From: Pseudomonadota bacterium
GTDB lineage: Bacteria; Pseudomonadota; Gammaproteobacteria; Burkholderiales; Burkholderiaceae_C
Assembly: GCA_023435325.1 (NCBI GenBank)
Contig: JAEYRT010000139.1
Coordinates: 1-21,291, forward strand
Length of the DNA stretch: 21,291 nt
Reading direction: 5' to 3'
A program made the position numbers and the translations under genes. Shown piece by piece: positions 1-6,007 of this stretch. A model generated the notes under the pieces. The model had not been told where the DNA came from, did no database searches, and worked only from the letters and a program-made list of their open reading frames with translations. Numbering within the stretch: position 1 is the first letter of the stretch; each line of letters begins with the position of its first letter.

Positions 1-839
1 GCCTTGGTGACAGGGACATCCAGGCCCAGGCTGTATGTTTTTTGGTCCAGTGTCTGTGCGGAAGCCACTTCCTTTTCGGATTCGCCATAGGTGGCGTACA
101 GCTTGGCTGCACCGAAGTCATAGGAGCCACCCAGCATCCAGTTTTCGTTTTTGCTGCCTTCCACGTACAGCGGAGTGGAAGGTGTGCCCAGGATGTCAGC
201 CTGCTCGTAGAACGCAGTCAGTGCCAGGGCGCCGCTGCGGTAGGTCAGGTTGGCACCGATGTTGTTGGCGCCGGAATCTCCTGCTTGTTCGCCAAATGCA
301 TAGTGCAGATTGGCCTGGAAGCCATTCAGGTTCGGGGTAGAGTAGGTGATCTGGTTGCTCCAACCCGTATCCACAGCCGTGGAGTTGGCTGCAGGTGCAA
401 AGCTCATGTTCGCATGCAGCACGAGGGGCGACACAGTGAACGAATCACCAAAAGGGTTGAACGCGATGGTAGGCAAGAAGTTGGGAGCCATGGAGCGACC
501 CAGCTTCAAGGTACCAAAACCACCCGACAGCGAAACATTGGCATCACGTGCAAAGAAGTTGTCCACATTGGTGCGGCCAGGGGTGCCTGTGTCTGCACGG
601 AAGAATGCACCCAGTGCAAAACCAACCTTCAGACCGTTGCCCAGGTCTTCCGTGCCGCTCATGCCCCACCACGAAGTGGTCAAGCCGCCGGAACCCAGCT
701 GGCTGGTGCGCTCTGCACCTGCCATCTTCACGGAGCCGGCATACATATCCACCAGACCGGACAGTTGTACATTGCTTTGAGCTTGTGCTGTACCCAGGCA
801 TGCCAGGGCGGCACCAAAAGCGATCAGAGATTTTTTCAC
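1..839 (-). CDS. Gram-negative porin, OmpC-like (Porin_4 type), C-terminus beyond window
   Basis: Outer-membrane trimeric beta-barrel porin for passive uptake of small solutes. The product starts (M)KKSLIAFGAALACLGTAQAQ, a clear Sec signal peptide with cleavage after AQA, then SNVQLSGLVDMYAGSVK, the usual first strand of betaproteobacterial porins. About 280 residues are visible, with alternating strand patterns such as LGRSMAP, FQANLHYAFGE and GGSYDFGAAKLYATYGES. The frame is still open at position 1, so the C-terminal barrel strands and terminal aromatic residue lie outside. I chose GTG at 839 because AGAGGG at 847-852 sits 7 nt upstream of it. The in-frame ATG at 845 is only 1 nt from that site. 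The upstream region carries a promoter and a palindrome, listed separately. Substrate specificity cannot be told from sequence. The family call is firm. Confidence 0.93.
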   Translation of the reverse strand, partial: MKKSLIAFGAALACLGTAQAQSNVQLSGLVDMYAGSVKMAGAERTSQLGSGGLTTSWWGMSGTEDLGNGLKVGFALGAFFRADTGTPGRTNVDNFFARDANVSLSGGFGTLKLGRSMAPNFLPTIAFNPFGDSFTVSPLVLHANMSFAPAANSTAVDTGWSNQITYSTPNLNGFQANLHYAFGEQAGDSGANNIGANLTYRSGALALTAFYEQADILGTPSTPLYVEGSKNENWMLGGSYDFGAAKLYATYGESEKEVASAQTLDQKTYSLGLDVPVTK

Positions 840-846
840 GGTCATT

Positions 847-852
847 CCCTCT
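847..852 (-). promoter_or_regulatory. Ribosome binding site that decides the porin start
   Basis: AGAGGG on the minus strand lies 7 nt before GTG at 839 but only 1 nt before ATG at 845. The spacing favours the GTG start, which also gives the canonical porin N-terminus (M)KKSLIA. Confidence 0.6.
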
Positions 853-918
853 AAGGTCAAAATTTAAAAGCTTTACAAGCCGCCCACTCCAAGGCATACG
901 CGCATGCAGGGTGCTGCT

Positions 919-946
919 TTTGTATACAAAGCATAAGTCGTGCCAA
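919..946 (-). promoter_or_regulatory. Porin promoter region with overlapping palindromic operator candidate
   Basis: On the minus strand, TTGGCA (941-946) followed after 16 nt by TACAAA (919-924) makes a fair sigma-70 promoter. The same bases also read TGGCACGACTTATGC (931-945), which has the GG-N10-GC spacing of a sigma-54 -24/-12 element with one departure from TGGCAC-N5-TTGC. A perfect 12-bp palindrome TTTGTATACAAA (919-930) covers the -10 of the first reading or the expected start site of the second. TTGTATACAA-like palindromes are typical of GntR-family operators. The sequence does not decide which sigma factor acts. It lies about 70 nt upstream of the porin start. Confidence 0.5.
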
Positions 947-996
947 GTTGATTTTTTATTGTGGTAATTACTTGATACGCGGTAGCTTTGAATGGT

Positions 997-1914
997 TTAG
1001 GGCTGCATGCAGTCCAGCAAATGGGCGGCTGCACCCTCTGGATCTGCGGCATTGACCAGTGCTCGCACCACAGCGATAGAGCCGACTCCTGTCGCCAGAA
1101 TGTCTGGAAACTGCTCGGCAGAAATGCCGCCAATGGCGACCAGCGGGTATTGCTGCATCAGGCGTACATAAGCCTGCAAGCGGGCCACCCCTTGAGGTGC
1201 TGTAGCCATCTTTTTGAGTGTGGTGGGGAACACGGCACCCAGTGCGATATAGCTGGGCTGCACGGCATGGGCGCGCACCATTTCGGCGTAGCCATGGGTG
1301 CTGACGCCCAGACGCAGGCCGCTGGCACGGATGGCGTCGAGCTGTGAACCTTGCAGGGCATCCAGGTCTTCTTGGCCGACGTGCACGCCATACGCACCAG
1401 CATCGATGGCCGCTTGCCAGTGGTCGTTGATAAACAGGTGTGCATTCGTGCCTTGCACCGCTGCAACGGCAGCGCGCACTTCGCGGCGAATGGCATCCGG
1501 GTCTTCGCTCTTAAAGCGCAGTTGCACGGTAGGCACGCCGGCACGGGCCATGCGACCCACCCATTCGGCGGTGGGCAGCACGCCATACAAACCCAAAGCG
1601 CGTGGGCATGCCGGGAATGCCAGCTTGGGGTCTGCCTCGGTCAGGCCGAAGTCTTGCGGCGCATCGGGCCAGTGCGCGGCATCAAACTGTCCGGTGCGCT
1701 TGGTTTGGTGTTGCCAGGCCTGGGCCAGACATTCGGCATCAATGGCGATAAAGCCCAACTCGCTGCAAGCCTGCAGTGCTGCCAGATACACGGCTTCAGC
1801 AGATGTGGCAGAGGGTGTGGGCTGCGCAGGCAGGCGGCTGTTTTCGGACGCGAAGGTCGCGCTGTGTGCGGCCACAATGGCTTGCGCCATGTCGGTGATG
1901 TACTGCTCAGTCAT
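997..1914 (-). CDS. thiE: Thiamine phosphate synthase ThiE with N-terminal extension
   Basis: Cytoplasmic TIM-barrel enzyme that joins HMP pyrophosphate and thiazole phosphate carboxylate to give thiamine monophosphate. The core starts near residue 107 (LGLYGVLPTAEW). It shows QLRFK (131-135), FINDH with the conserved ND (161-165), GVHVGQEDL (176-184), GVSTH (203-207), FPTTLKK (229-235) and AIGGIS (260-265). At 305 residues it is about 100 longer than typical ThiE of around 210. The extra N-terminal part (residues 1-105) is alanine-rich and has no motif I recognise; long ThiE forms are familiar in this family of bacteria. Its ATG lies inside the end of thiG (8-nt overlap), so translation is probably coupled. 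It is the last gene of the riboswitch-controlled thiOSGE operon. No obvious terminator separates it from the porin promoter downstream. Confidence 0.95.
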   Translation of the reverse strand: MTEQYITDMAQAIVAAHSATFASENSRLPAQPTPSATSAEAVYLAALQACSELGFIAIDAECLAQAWQHQTKRTGQFDAAHWPDAPQDFGLTEADPKLAFPACPRALGLYGVLPTAEWVGRMARAGVPTVQLRFKSEDPDAIRREVRAAVAAVQGTNAHLFINDHWQAAIDAGAYGVHVGQEDLDALQGSQLDAIRASGLRLGVSTHGYAEMVRAHAVQPSYIALGAVFPTTLKKMATAPQGVARLQAYVRLMQQYPLVAIGGISAEQFPDILATGVGSIAVVRALVNAADPEGAAAHLLDCMQP

Positions 1915-2722
1915 GGTGCCAAAACGGGGTGCCTAAAACGGGGGTGCTGGGCTGTGCGGCGGTTTGCTCGGCCATGGCTCCAGCCAAGTAGCCATCGCGC
2001 CCGGCTTGTACTGCATCGGCAAAGGCGCCGGCCATGCGTACGGGGTCTTCGGACAGGGCCACGGCAGTGTTGAGCAACACGCCATCAAAGCCCCATTCCA
2101 TGACGGTGCATGCATGCGAAGGCCGGCCTAGACCGGCATCCACAATCAGCGGCACATTCAGGCGCTCACGCAACACTTGCATGGCGTAGGGGTTGGCAGG
2201 GCCGCGGCCGGTGCCAATGGGAGCGGCCCAGGGCATGACGGCTTGGCAGCCCACATCCACCAAGCGCTGGCACAGCACCAAGTCTTCGGTGCAGTAGGGC
2301 AGCACCTGGAAGCCGTCTTTGATCAGAATGGAGGCGGCTTCCACCAGGTTCAACGTATCGGGTTGCAGTGTGTAGTCGTCGCCAATCAATTCCAGCTTGA
2401 TCCAGGGCGTGTCAAATACTTCGCGGGCCATCTGGGCGGTGGTCACCGCTTCCTGGATGGTCATGCAGCCAGCGGTGTTGGGCAGCACGGGCACATCGAG
2501 CTTGCGCAGCAATTCCCAAAAGCTGGCACCAGTTTCGGCCACTTCAGCGGCATTGCTACCCTGGCGGCGCAACGAGGCGGTGACCATGGCGGGCTTGGCG
2601 CGGGTGACTGCCGCTTCCAGCACGGCTGGCGAGGGGTAGCGCGAGGTGCCCAGCAACAAGCGGCTTTGGAAGCTTTGTCCGTACAGCACCAGGCTGTCGT
2701 CAGAAGAAGTCTCAGTGGTCAT
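1907..2722 (-). CDS. thiG: Thiazole synthase ThiG
   Basis: Forms the thiazole phosphate ring of thiamin from deoxyxylulose 5-phosphate, dehydroglycine and ThiS thiocarboxylate. The 271-residue product shows the family markers: LLLGTSRYPS near the N-terminus, MVTASLRRQG (46-55), PNTAGC (81-86), WIKLELIGDD with the Schiff-base lysine at K109, VLPYC, MPWAAPIGTGRGPANP, IVDAGLGRPSHA and GVLLNTAVALSEDP. Length is close to the usual ~260. No convincing Shine-Dalgarno precedes the ATG; the 70-nt gap from thiS contains a perfect 7-bp stem-loop instead. The ThiO-ThiS-ThiG order gives the aerobic, glycine-oxidase-based route to dehydroglycine. Confidence 0.97.
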   Translation of the reverse strand: MTTETSSDDSLVLYGQSFQSRLLLGTSRYPSPAVLEAAVTRAKPAMVTASLRRQGSNAAEVAETGASFWELLRKLDVPVLPNTAGCMTIQEAVTTAQMAREVFDTPWIKLELIGDDYTLQPDTLNLVEAASILIKDGFQVLPYCTEDLVLCQRLVDVGCQAVMPWAAPIGTGRGPANPYAMQVLRERLNVPLIVDAGLGRPSHACTVMEWGFDGVLLNTAVALSEDPVRMAGAFADAVQAGRDGYLAGAMAEQTAAQPSTPVLGTPFWHHD

Positions 2723-2740
2723 AGGGGGTGTGATCGCTTC

Positions 2741-2758
2741 AAAGGCTCCTCAGCCTTT
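2741..2758 (-). promoter_or_regulatory. Intercistronic stem-loop between thiS and thiG
   Basis: AAAGGCT (2741-2747) and AGCCTTT (2752-2758) form a perfect 7-bp stem with a 4-nt loop. There is no T-run after it on either strand, so it is not a standard terminator. It may stabilise or mark a cleavage point in the thi mRNA. Function is inferred only from position. Confidence 0.5.
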
Positions 2759-2792
2759 CAAGCCAATTCCATGAAAAATTTTTAACGAATGA

Positions 2793-2990
2793 TCAGCCGC
2801 CGGTAACGGGTGCGATCACTTCCATGCGGTCGCCTTCAGCCAGGGTGTGTACGGCATGGCGTGACTTGGGAACAAATTCCGTATTCACGGCGACCGCAAA
2901 CGGTGGCTTGGCTTGCCATACGGCCACCGCGTCGGCCACGGTGGCGTTGTCAGGCAGTTCCACGGTTTGTTGGTTGATGGTGATGTTCAT
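2793..2990 (-). CDS. thiS: Sulfur carrier protein ThiS
   Basis: Ubiquitin-fold sulfur carrier of 65 residues that ends in the required Gly-Gly (EVIAPVTGG). The C-terminus is adenylated by ThiF-type enzymes and converted to a thiocarboxylate that donates sulfur to ThiG. Family features are NITINQQTVELPDNATVADAV at the start, AVAVNTEFVPKSRHA in the middle and LAEGDRMEVIAPVTGG at the end. It lies between thiO (48-nt gap) and thiG (70-nt gap) in the same operon. No thiF is present in the window; a MoeB-like protein elsewhere would have to activate it. Confidence 0.96.
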   Translation of the reverse strand: MNITINQQTVELPDNATVADAVAVWQAKPPFAVAVNTEFVPKSRHAVHTLAEGDRMEVIAPVTGG

Positions 2991-3038
2991 GGCTGTCCAG
3001 ATCAGGGCAAAAACCGGGTTTTCAAAAGGCAGGTGAAA

Positions 3039-4142
3039 TCAGGCGTGGTGCGGTTGGTGAACGGTCACATCAAAAGATTGGGCCAATTCGGTGCTGCCCG
3101 TGCGCAAAATTTGCAAAGTGGCGTCCAGCATGGCGGGCGAGATCATGTAACCGTGGCGGTATAGGCCATTGACCTGCAGCACGCGCTCATCCAGCCAGCG
3201 CAGGGCAGGCAGATTGTCCGGCAGCGTGGGGCGGCACTGTGTGGCAATTTCCAGAATGCGCGCTTCGGCAAAACCGGAGTGCACGGTATACAAGGCACTG
3301 AGCAGTTCCATTACCGAGCGCAAACTGGCCGGGCCCATATCGTCGGACTCGATCTCTGTTGCGCCAATCACAAACAAGTGGTTTTCTTTGGGGGCGATAT
3401 ACAGCGGATAGCGCGGATGCACCAAGCGTGTGGGGCGCTGCAGCGTCACTTCCGGCGCATGCACACGCACCACTTCGCCGCGAATGCCGCGCAGGTTTTT
3501 CCATTCGGTGCGTGCGCCCAGGCCGCGGCAGTCAATCACCAAATCCGGTTGACCTGTGGTGCCAGGGGTGAAGTCGGTGGTTTCGCGCGGGGTATGCCAG
3601 TGGAAGGTGACACCCAGACGCGCCAGTGTTTTTTCCAACGCAGCCAATAATTGACGGTTGTCCAACTGGCCTTCGCCAGGCAGGTAGACACCCTGCTGAA
3701 AGCGGCCTTGCAGTGCAGGTTCGACTTCTTGCAAGCGCTGCGCACCCACGCTTTCCAGCGCGGGTAGCGTGGGGTTAAGACGGCGGTTTTTTTCAAACAG
3801 GTTGCACAGCCGGTTGGCATCGGCCGCATCTTGGCGATGCCAGACGACCAGCGTACCGTTTTGCTGGAAGAAGACGTGATCGTCCAGATGCGCCAGCAGC
3901 TCGGGCCAGCGCGTGAGGCCATATTGGCCCATGCGCACCACGCCGGGTTCGGTAATGGCCGATTCCGCCAAAGGAGCCAGCATGGCGGCGGCCACACGGG
4001 CAGCGGCACCATCGGCTTCGAGGCCTTTGGCTTCAAACATTTCCACGCGGTGCCCCTCACGCGCCAATTCCAAGGCCAGCAAGCGGCCCATCAGGCCTGC
4101 GCCCAGAATGGCAATGTGTGAAGGGGTGGTCAGAGCGATCAT
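3039..4142 (-). CDS. thiO: Glycine oxidase ThiO (FAD-dependent)
   Basis: FAD-dependent D-amino-acid-oxidase-fold enzyme that oxidises glycine to dehydroglycine for ThiG. The 367-residue product has the Rossmann motif ILGAGLMGRLLALELAREGHRVEMFEAKG (GxGxxG at 14-19, ribose-binding acid at E37), then AARVAAAMLAPLAES typical of ThiO. A central LPGEGQLDNRQLLAAL follows, then LVIDCRGLGAR, GIRGEVVRVHAPE, and a C-terminal LQVNGLYRHGYMISPAM near the flavin. It is the first gene behind the TPP riboswitch. The ATG at 4142 has only a weak ribosome binding site, which fits translational control by the leader, but this is inference. Confidence 0.95.
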   Translation of the reverse strand: MIALTTPSHIAILGAGLMGRLLALELAREGHRVEMFEAKGLEADGAAARVAAAMLAPLAESAITEPGVVRMGQYGLTRWPELLAHLDDHVFFQQNGTLVVWHRQDAADANRLCNLFEKNRRLNPTLPALESVGAQRLQEVEPALQGRFQQGVYLPGEGQLDNRQLLAALEKTLARLGVTFHWHTPRETTDFTPGTTGQPDLVIDCRGLGARTEWKNLRGIRGEVVRVHAPEVTLQRPTRLVHPRYPLYIAPKENHLFVIGATEIESDDMGPASLRSVMELLSALYTVHSGFAEARILEIATQCRPTLPDNLPALRWLDERVLQVNGLYRHGYMISPAMLDATLQILRTGSTELAQSFDVTVHQPHHA

Positions 4143-4157
4143 GGTGGGTATCTACGT

Positions 4158-4187
4158 CCGTTTTCAGTGTCACCGGGGACAAAACGG
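4158..4187 (-). promoter_or_regulatory. Stem-loop between TPP aptamer and thiO start
   Basis: CCGTTTT and AAAACGG (4158-4164 and 4181-4187) form a 7-bp stem with a 16-nt loop in the thiO leader, 15 nt before the ATG. No T-run follows, so it does not look like an intrinsic terminator. It is a candidate part of the expression platform acting on translation. Confidence 0.45.
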
Positions 4188-4218
4188 GCGTTGCAGCCGA
4201 AGCAGCTGCCGCTCTGGT

Positions 4219-4345
4219 GAAACTCCCCACGCCAGCATGATCTGGATCGGGTCTCGGGGCCGTAAATGGTGGTGGTCAGGGCCCCAGGGTTTTTCTCAGC
4301 CACGCACTGCAGATGGATGGTTCTGCTGTGGGACACCCCTGTTTC
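4219..4345 (-). ncRNA. TPP riboswitch (THI element) controlling thiOSGE
   Basis: On the minus strand the leader holds the thi-box landmarks in order. P1 is GAAAC (4341-4345) with GTTTC (4219-4223), followed by AGGGGTGTCC. A P3 arm pairs CCAC with GTGG. Next come the conserved GGCTGAGA, ACCC, then ACCCGATCCAG-ATCATG-CTGGCG-TGGGGAG, matching the consensus ACCTGATCTGG-ATAATG-CCAGCGTAGGGA with compensated P5 pairs. An additional stem GGGGCC/GGCCCC sits between the P2 closing strand and the P4/P5 arm. It lies about 75 nt upstream of thiO and should repress the operon when TPP is plentiful. Confidence 0.93.
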
Positions 4346-4359
4346 GTCCGCAAGCTGCA

Positions 4360-4388
4360 ATTACAGCATAGTGGGGCCGCTTGCGACA
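4360..4388 (-). promoter_or_regulatory. Candidate promoter of the thiOSGE operon
   Basis: Minus-strand TGTCGC (4383-4388) and TGTAAT (4360-4365) are separated by 17 nt. The predicted start is a few nucleotides before P1 of the TPP riboswitch, which is the expected place. The -35 match is weak, so the call rests mostly on position. Confidence 0.35.
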
Positions 4389-4396
4389 TCTCTTCA

Positions 4397-4424
4397 TTGA
4401 ACAAGCCTTGGCTTGGGTCATAAT
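4397..4424 (+). promoter_or_regulatory. Sigma-70-type promoter of thiD
   Basis: TTGAAC (4397-4402), 16-nt spacer, CATAAT (4419-4424). Predicted transcription start is around 4431. It is back-to-back with the candidate thiO promoter. It argues against the upstream in-frame starts of thiD and for ATG 4465. Confidence 0.6.
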
Positions 4425-4464
4425 TTTTGCCATGACTATGCAACCTTTGCTCCAGGACGGTGCA

Positions 4465-5298
4465 ATGCCCCCGTTGCCGCGCTATGCCCGTGTGCTCTCT
4501 ATTGCTGGCTCTGACAGCGGTGGCGGGGCCGGTATTCAGGCGGACCTCAAAACTTTCAGTGCCCTGGGCTGCTTTGGCATGACGGCCATTACTGCCATCA
4601 CGGCACAAAACACCTTGGGCGTCAAAGGCATTCATGGTGTCCCGGCAGAAATGCTTCAGGCCCAGATCGATGCCGTGGTGCAGGACATTGGCGTGGATGC
4701 CATCAAGATCGGCATGCTGCATGCGCCAGAAATCGTGCGGGTGGTCGCCGATGCCATTCGCCGCTATGACATCCGCAAGGTGGTGCTGGACCCCGTGATG
4801 GTGGCGACCAGTGGCGACAAGCTGATCCACGATGAAACCGCTGAAGTGCTGGTGCGAGAGTTGTTCCCGCTGGCGAGTGTGATCACCCCCAACCTGGATG
4901 AGGCTGGGTGGTTGATTGGGCGCAAGCTTCACGATGTGGCCGACATGGAGACTGCGGCCCAACGGCTATTGGAGATGGGTGCCAAACACGTATTGCTGAA
5001 AGGCGGCCACTTGCCGGGCGACTGGGTGGTGGATTTGCTGGCAGGGCAAGGCGGCTTGCGCAAGGAACTGGGGTCTCAGCGGATTCAGACCCACAATGGG
5101 CATGGTACGGGCTGTACCCTGTCGTCGGCGATTGCTGCCCACATGGCGCTGGGGTTCGAACTGGAGCAGGCGGTGGAAAGCGCACGAACCTATATCCTGG
5201 GCGCTATTGCTGCAGGCGCGCAGGTGCATACGGGCAAGGGCCACGGCCCGCTCAACCATGGCTTTGCACCGTTACCCCAGGTGGTGTTTCGGCATTGA
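4465..5298 (+). CDS. thiD: Hydroxymethylpyrimidine/phosphomethylpyrimidine kinase ThiD
   Basis: Ribokinase-fold kinase that phosphorylates HMP and HMP-P to HMP-PP, the substrate of ThiE. The 277-residue product has SIAGSDSGGGAGIQADLKTF (N-terminal glycine-rich motif, residues 12-31), FGMTAITAITAQNT, IKIGML, VLDPVMVATSGDKL (107-120), VITPNLDEA and the C-terminal NGHGTGCTLSSAIAA anion-hole motif (211-225). I chose ATG 4465 because AGGA at 4454-4457 is 7 nt upstream and the promoter at 4397-4424 predicts a start near 4431. In-frame ATGs at 4432 and 4438 would be almost leaderless and add non-family sequence. It is divergent from the riboswitch operon and has no riboswitch itself, so it probably escapes TPP repression. 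The downstream SH3b gene converges on it. Confidence 0.95.
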   Translation: MPPLPRYARVLSIAGSDSGGGAGIQADLKTFSALGCFGMTAITAITAQNTLGVKGIHGVPAEMLQAQIDAVVQDIGVDAIKIGMLHAPEIVRVVADAIRRYDIRKVVLDPVMVATSGDKLIHDETAEVLVRELFPLASVITPNLDEAGWLIGRKLHDVADMETAAQRLLEMGAKHVLLKGGHLPGDWVVDLLAGQGGLRKELGSQRIQTHNGHGTGCTLSSAIAAHMALGFELEQAVESARTYILGAIAAGAQVHTGKGHGPLNHGFAPLPQVVFRH

Positions 5299-5337
5299 AG
5301 CCGAACGTTGTACGCGCAGTGACTGGGAGGCGAAGGC

Positions 5338-5826
5338 CTACCAGCCCCAGCCCAGATTGACCGACATCCAGCCTTCTTCGCCTTCTGCCGTTTTGATCTT
5401 GGCCCATTCACCCTGCTTTTCCAGCGTTTTGACGATGTCGTATTTCTTCAGTTTGGAAACGACTTGGTGGTTGGTGCCAGGGCCTGCGCGCAGGTTCACG
5501 GTATTGGCCTTAATCAAGAAATGCGGATCATCGGCCGTCAACGGTTTGTGCACCCAGCCCAGCGGGCCCTCGAAGTCTTTGACCTTGAGCCAGTCGTCCT
5601 GCTTGGCAATGACTTGAACGGGATAACCATTGATCAATTCCCAGGCAACTTCCGATTTGGTGGTTGGCTTGGCGCGGATATTGACGGTGTTGCCCTTGAT
5701 ACTCAGAAACTCTTGTGCTTGAGCCAATGCAGGACTGAAGGCGAACGCGCCGGTTACCAGCAGGGCAGCGATACCACCGCCATGCTGCAGACGGCGGGAG
5801 AGGCGAGAGGTGACATAAGCTAACAC
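5338..5826 (-). CDS. Exported protein with two bacterial SH3 (SH3b) domains
   Basis: Predicted exported protein of 162 residues. A positively charged start (RLSRRLQH) and hydrophobic stretch IAALLVTGAFAFSPAL precede cleavage after AQA (residue 37). Two tandem SH3b repeats follow: residues 42-96 (IKGNTVNIRAKP... DDWLKVKDFEGPLGWVHKPL) and 104-158 (IKANTVNLRAGPGTNHQVVSKL... GEWAKIKTAEGEEGWMSVNL). Such domains often bind cell-wall or protein ligands; a ligand here is unknown. Start choice: GTG 5826 has AGGAG (5837-5841) 10 nt upstream and directly gives a signal peptide. ATG 5850 is an alternative without a ribosome binding site. It lies 180 nt downstream of cytX on the same strand, so read-through from the cytX riboswitch unit is possible, but no functional link to thiamin is visible. 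Confidence 0.87.
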   Translation of the reverse strand: MLAYVTSRLSRRLQHGGGIAALLVTGAFAFSPALAQAQEFLSIKGNTVNIRAKPTTKSEVAWELINGYPVQVIAKQDDWLKVKDFEGPLGWVHKPLTADDPHFLIKANTVNLRAGPGTNHQVVSKLKKYDIVKTLEKQGEWAKIKTAEGEEGWMSVNLGWGW

Positions 5827-5857
5827 GCGGCAATAACTCCTGTGAATCATTGTGAGG

Positions 5858-5882
5858 AGGCGCTCGCTAAACGCTGGCGCCT
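5858..5882 (-). repeat. Inverted repeat upstream of the SH3b gene
   Basis: AGGCGC (5858-5863) and GCGCCT (5877-5882) form a 6-bp GC-rich stem with a 13-nt loop, about 30 nt before the chosen GTG. There is no T-run. It could be a leader hairpin or an operator; nothing more can be said. Confidence 0.35.
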
Positions 5883-6007
5883 GCAAAAAGGCTGCAATGA
5901 TGCCTTGGATCACGCCGTGTATTGAAGATATCGTCCACAAAAAAGCGCAAAATCCCGGCATAAACGCGGTCTAGCGCATGTTAGTGGATGAAACGTTCAG
6001 ACACAAC

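Noticed and set aside
3001..3020. CCTGATCTGG-like string in the thiO-thiS gap on the minus strand, resembling the TPP aptamer core
   Set aside because: None of the other thi-box elements (CTGAGA, P1/P2 pairs, GCGNAGGG) surround it, and thiS is already behind the riboswitch at 4219-4345.
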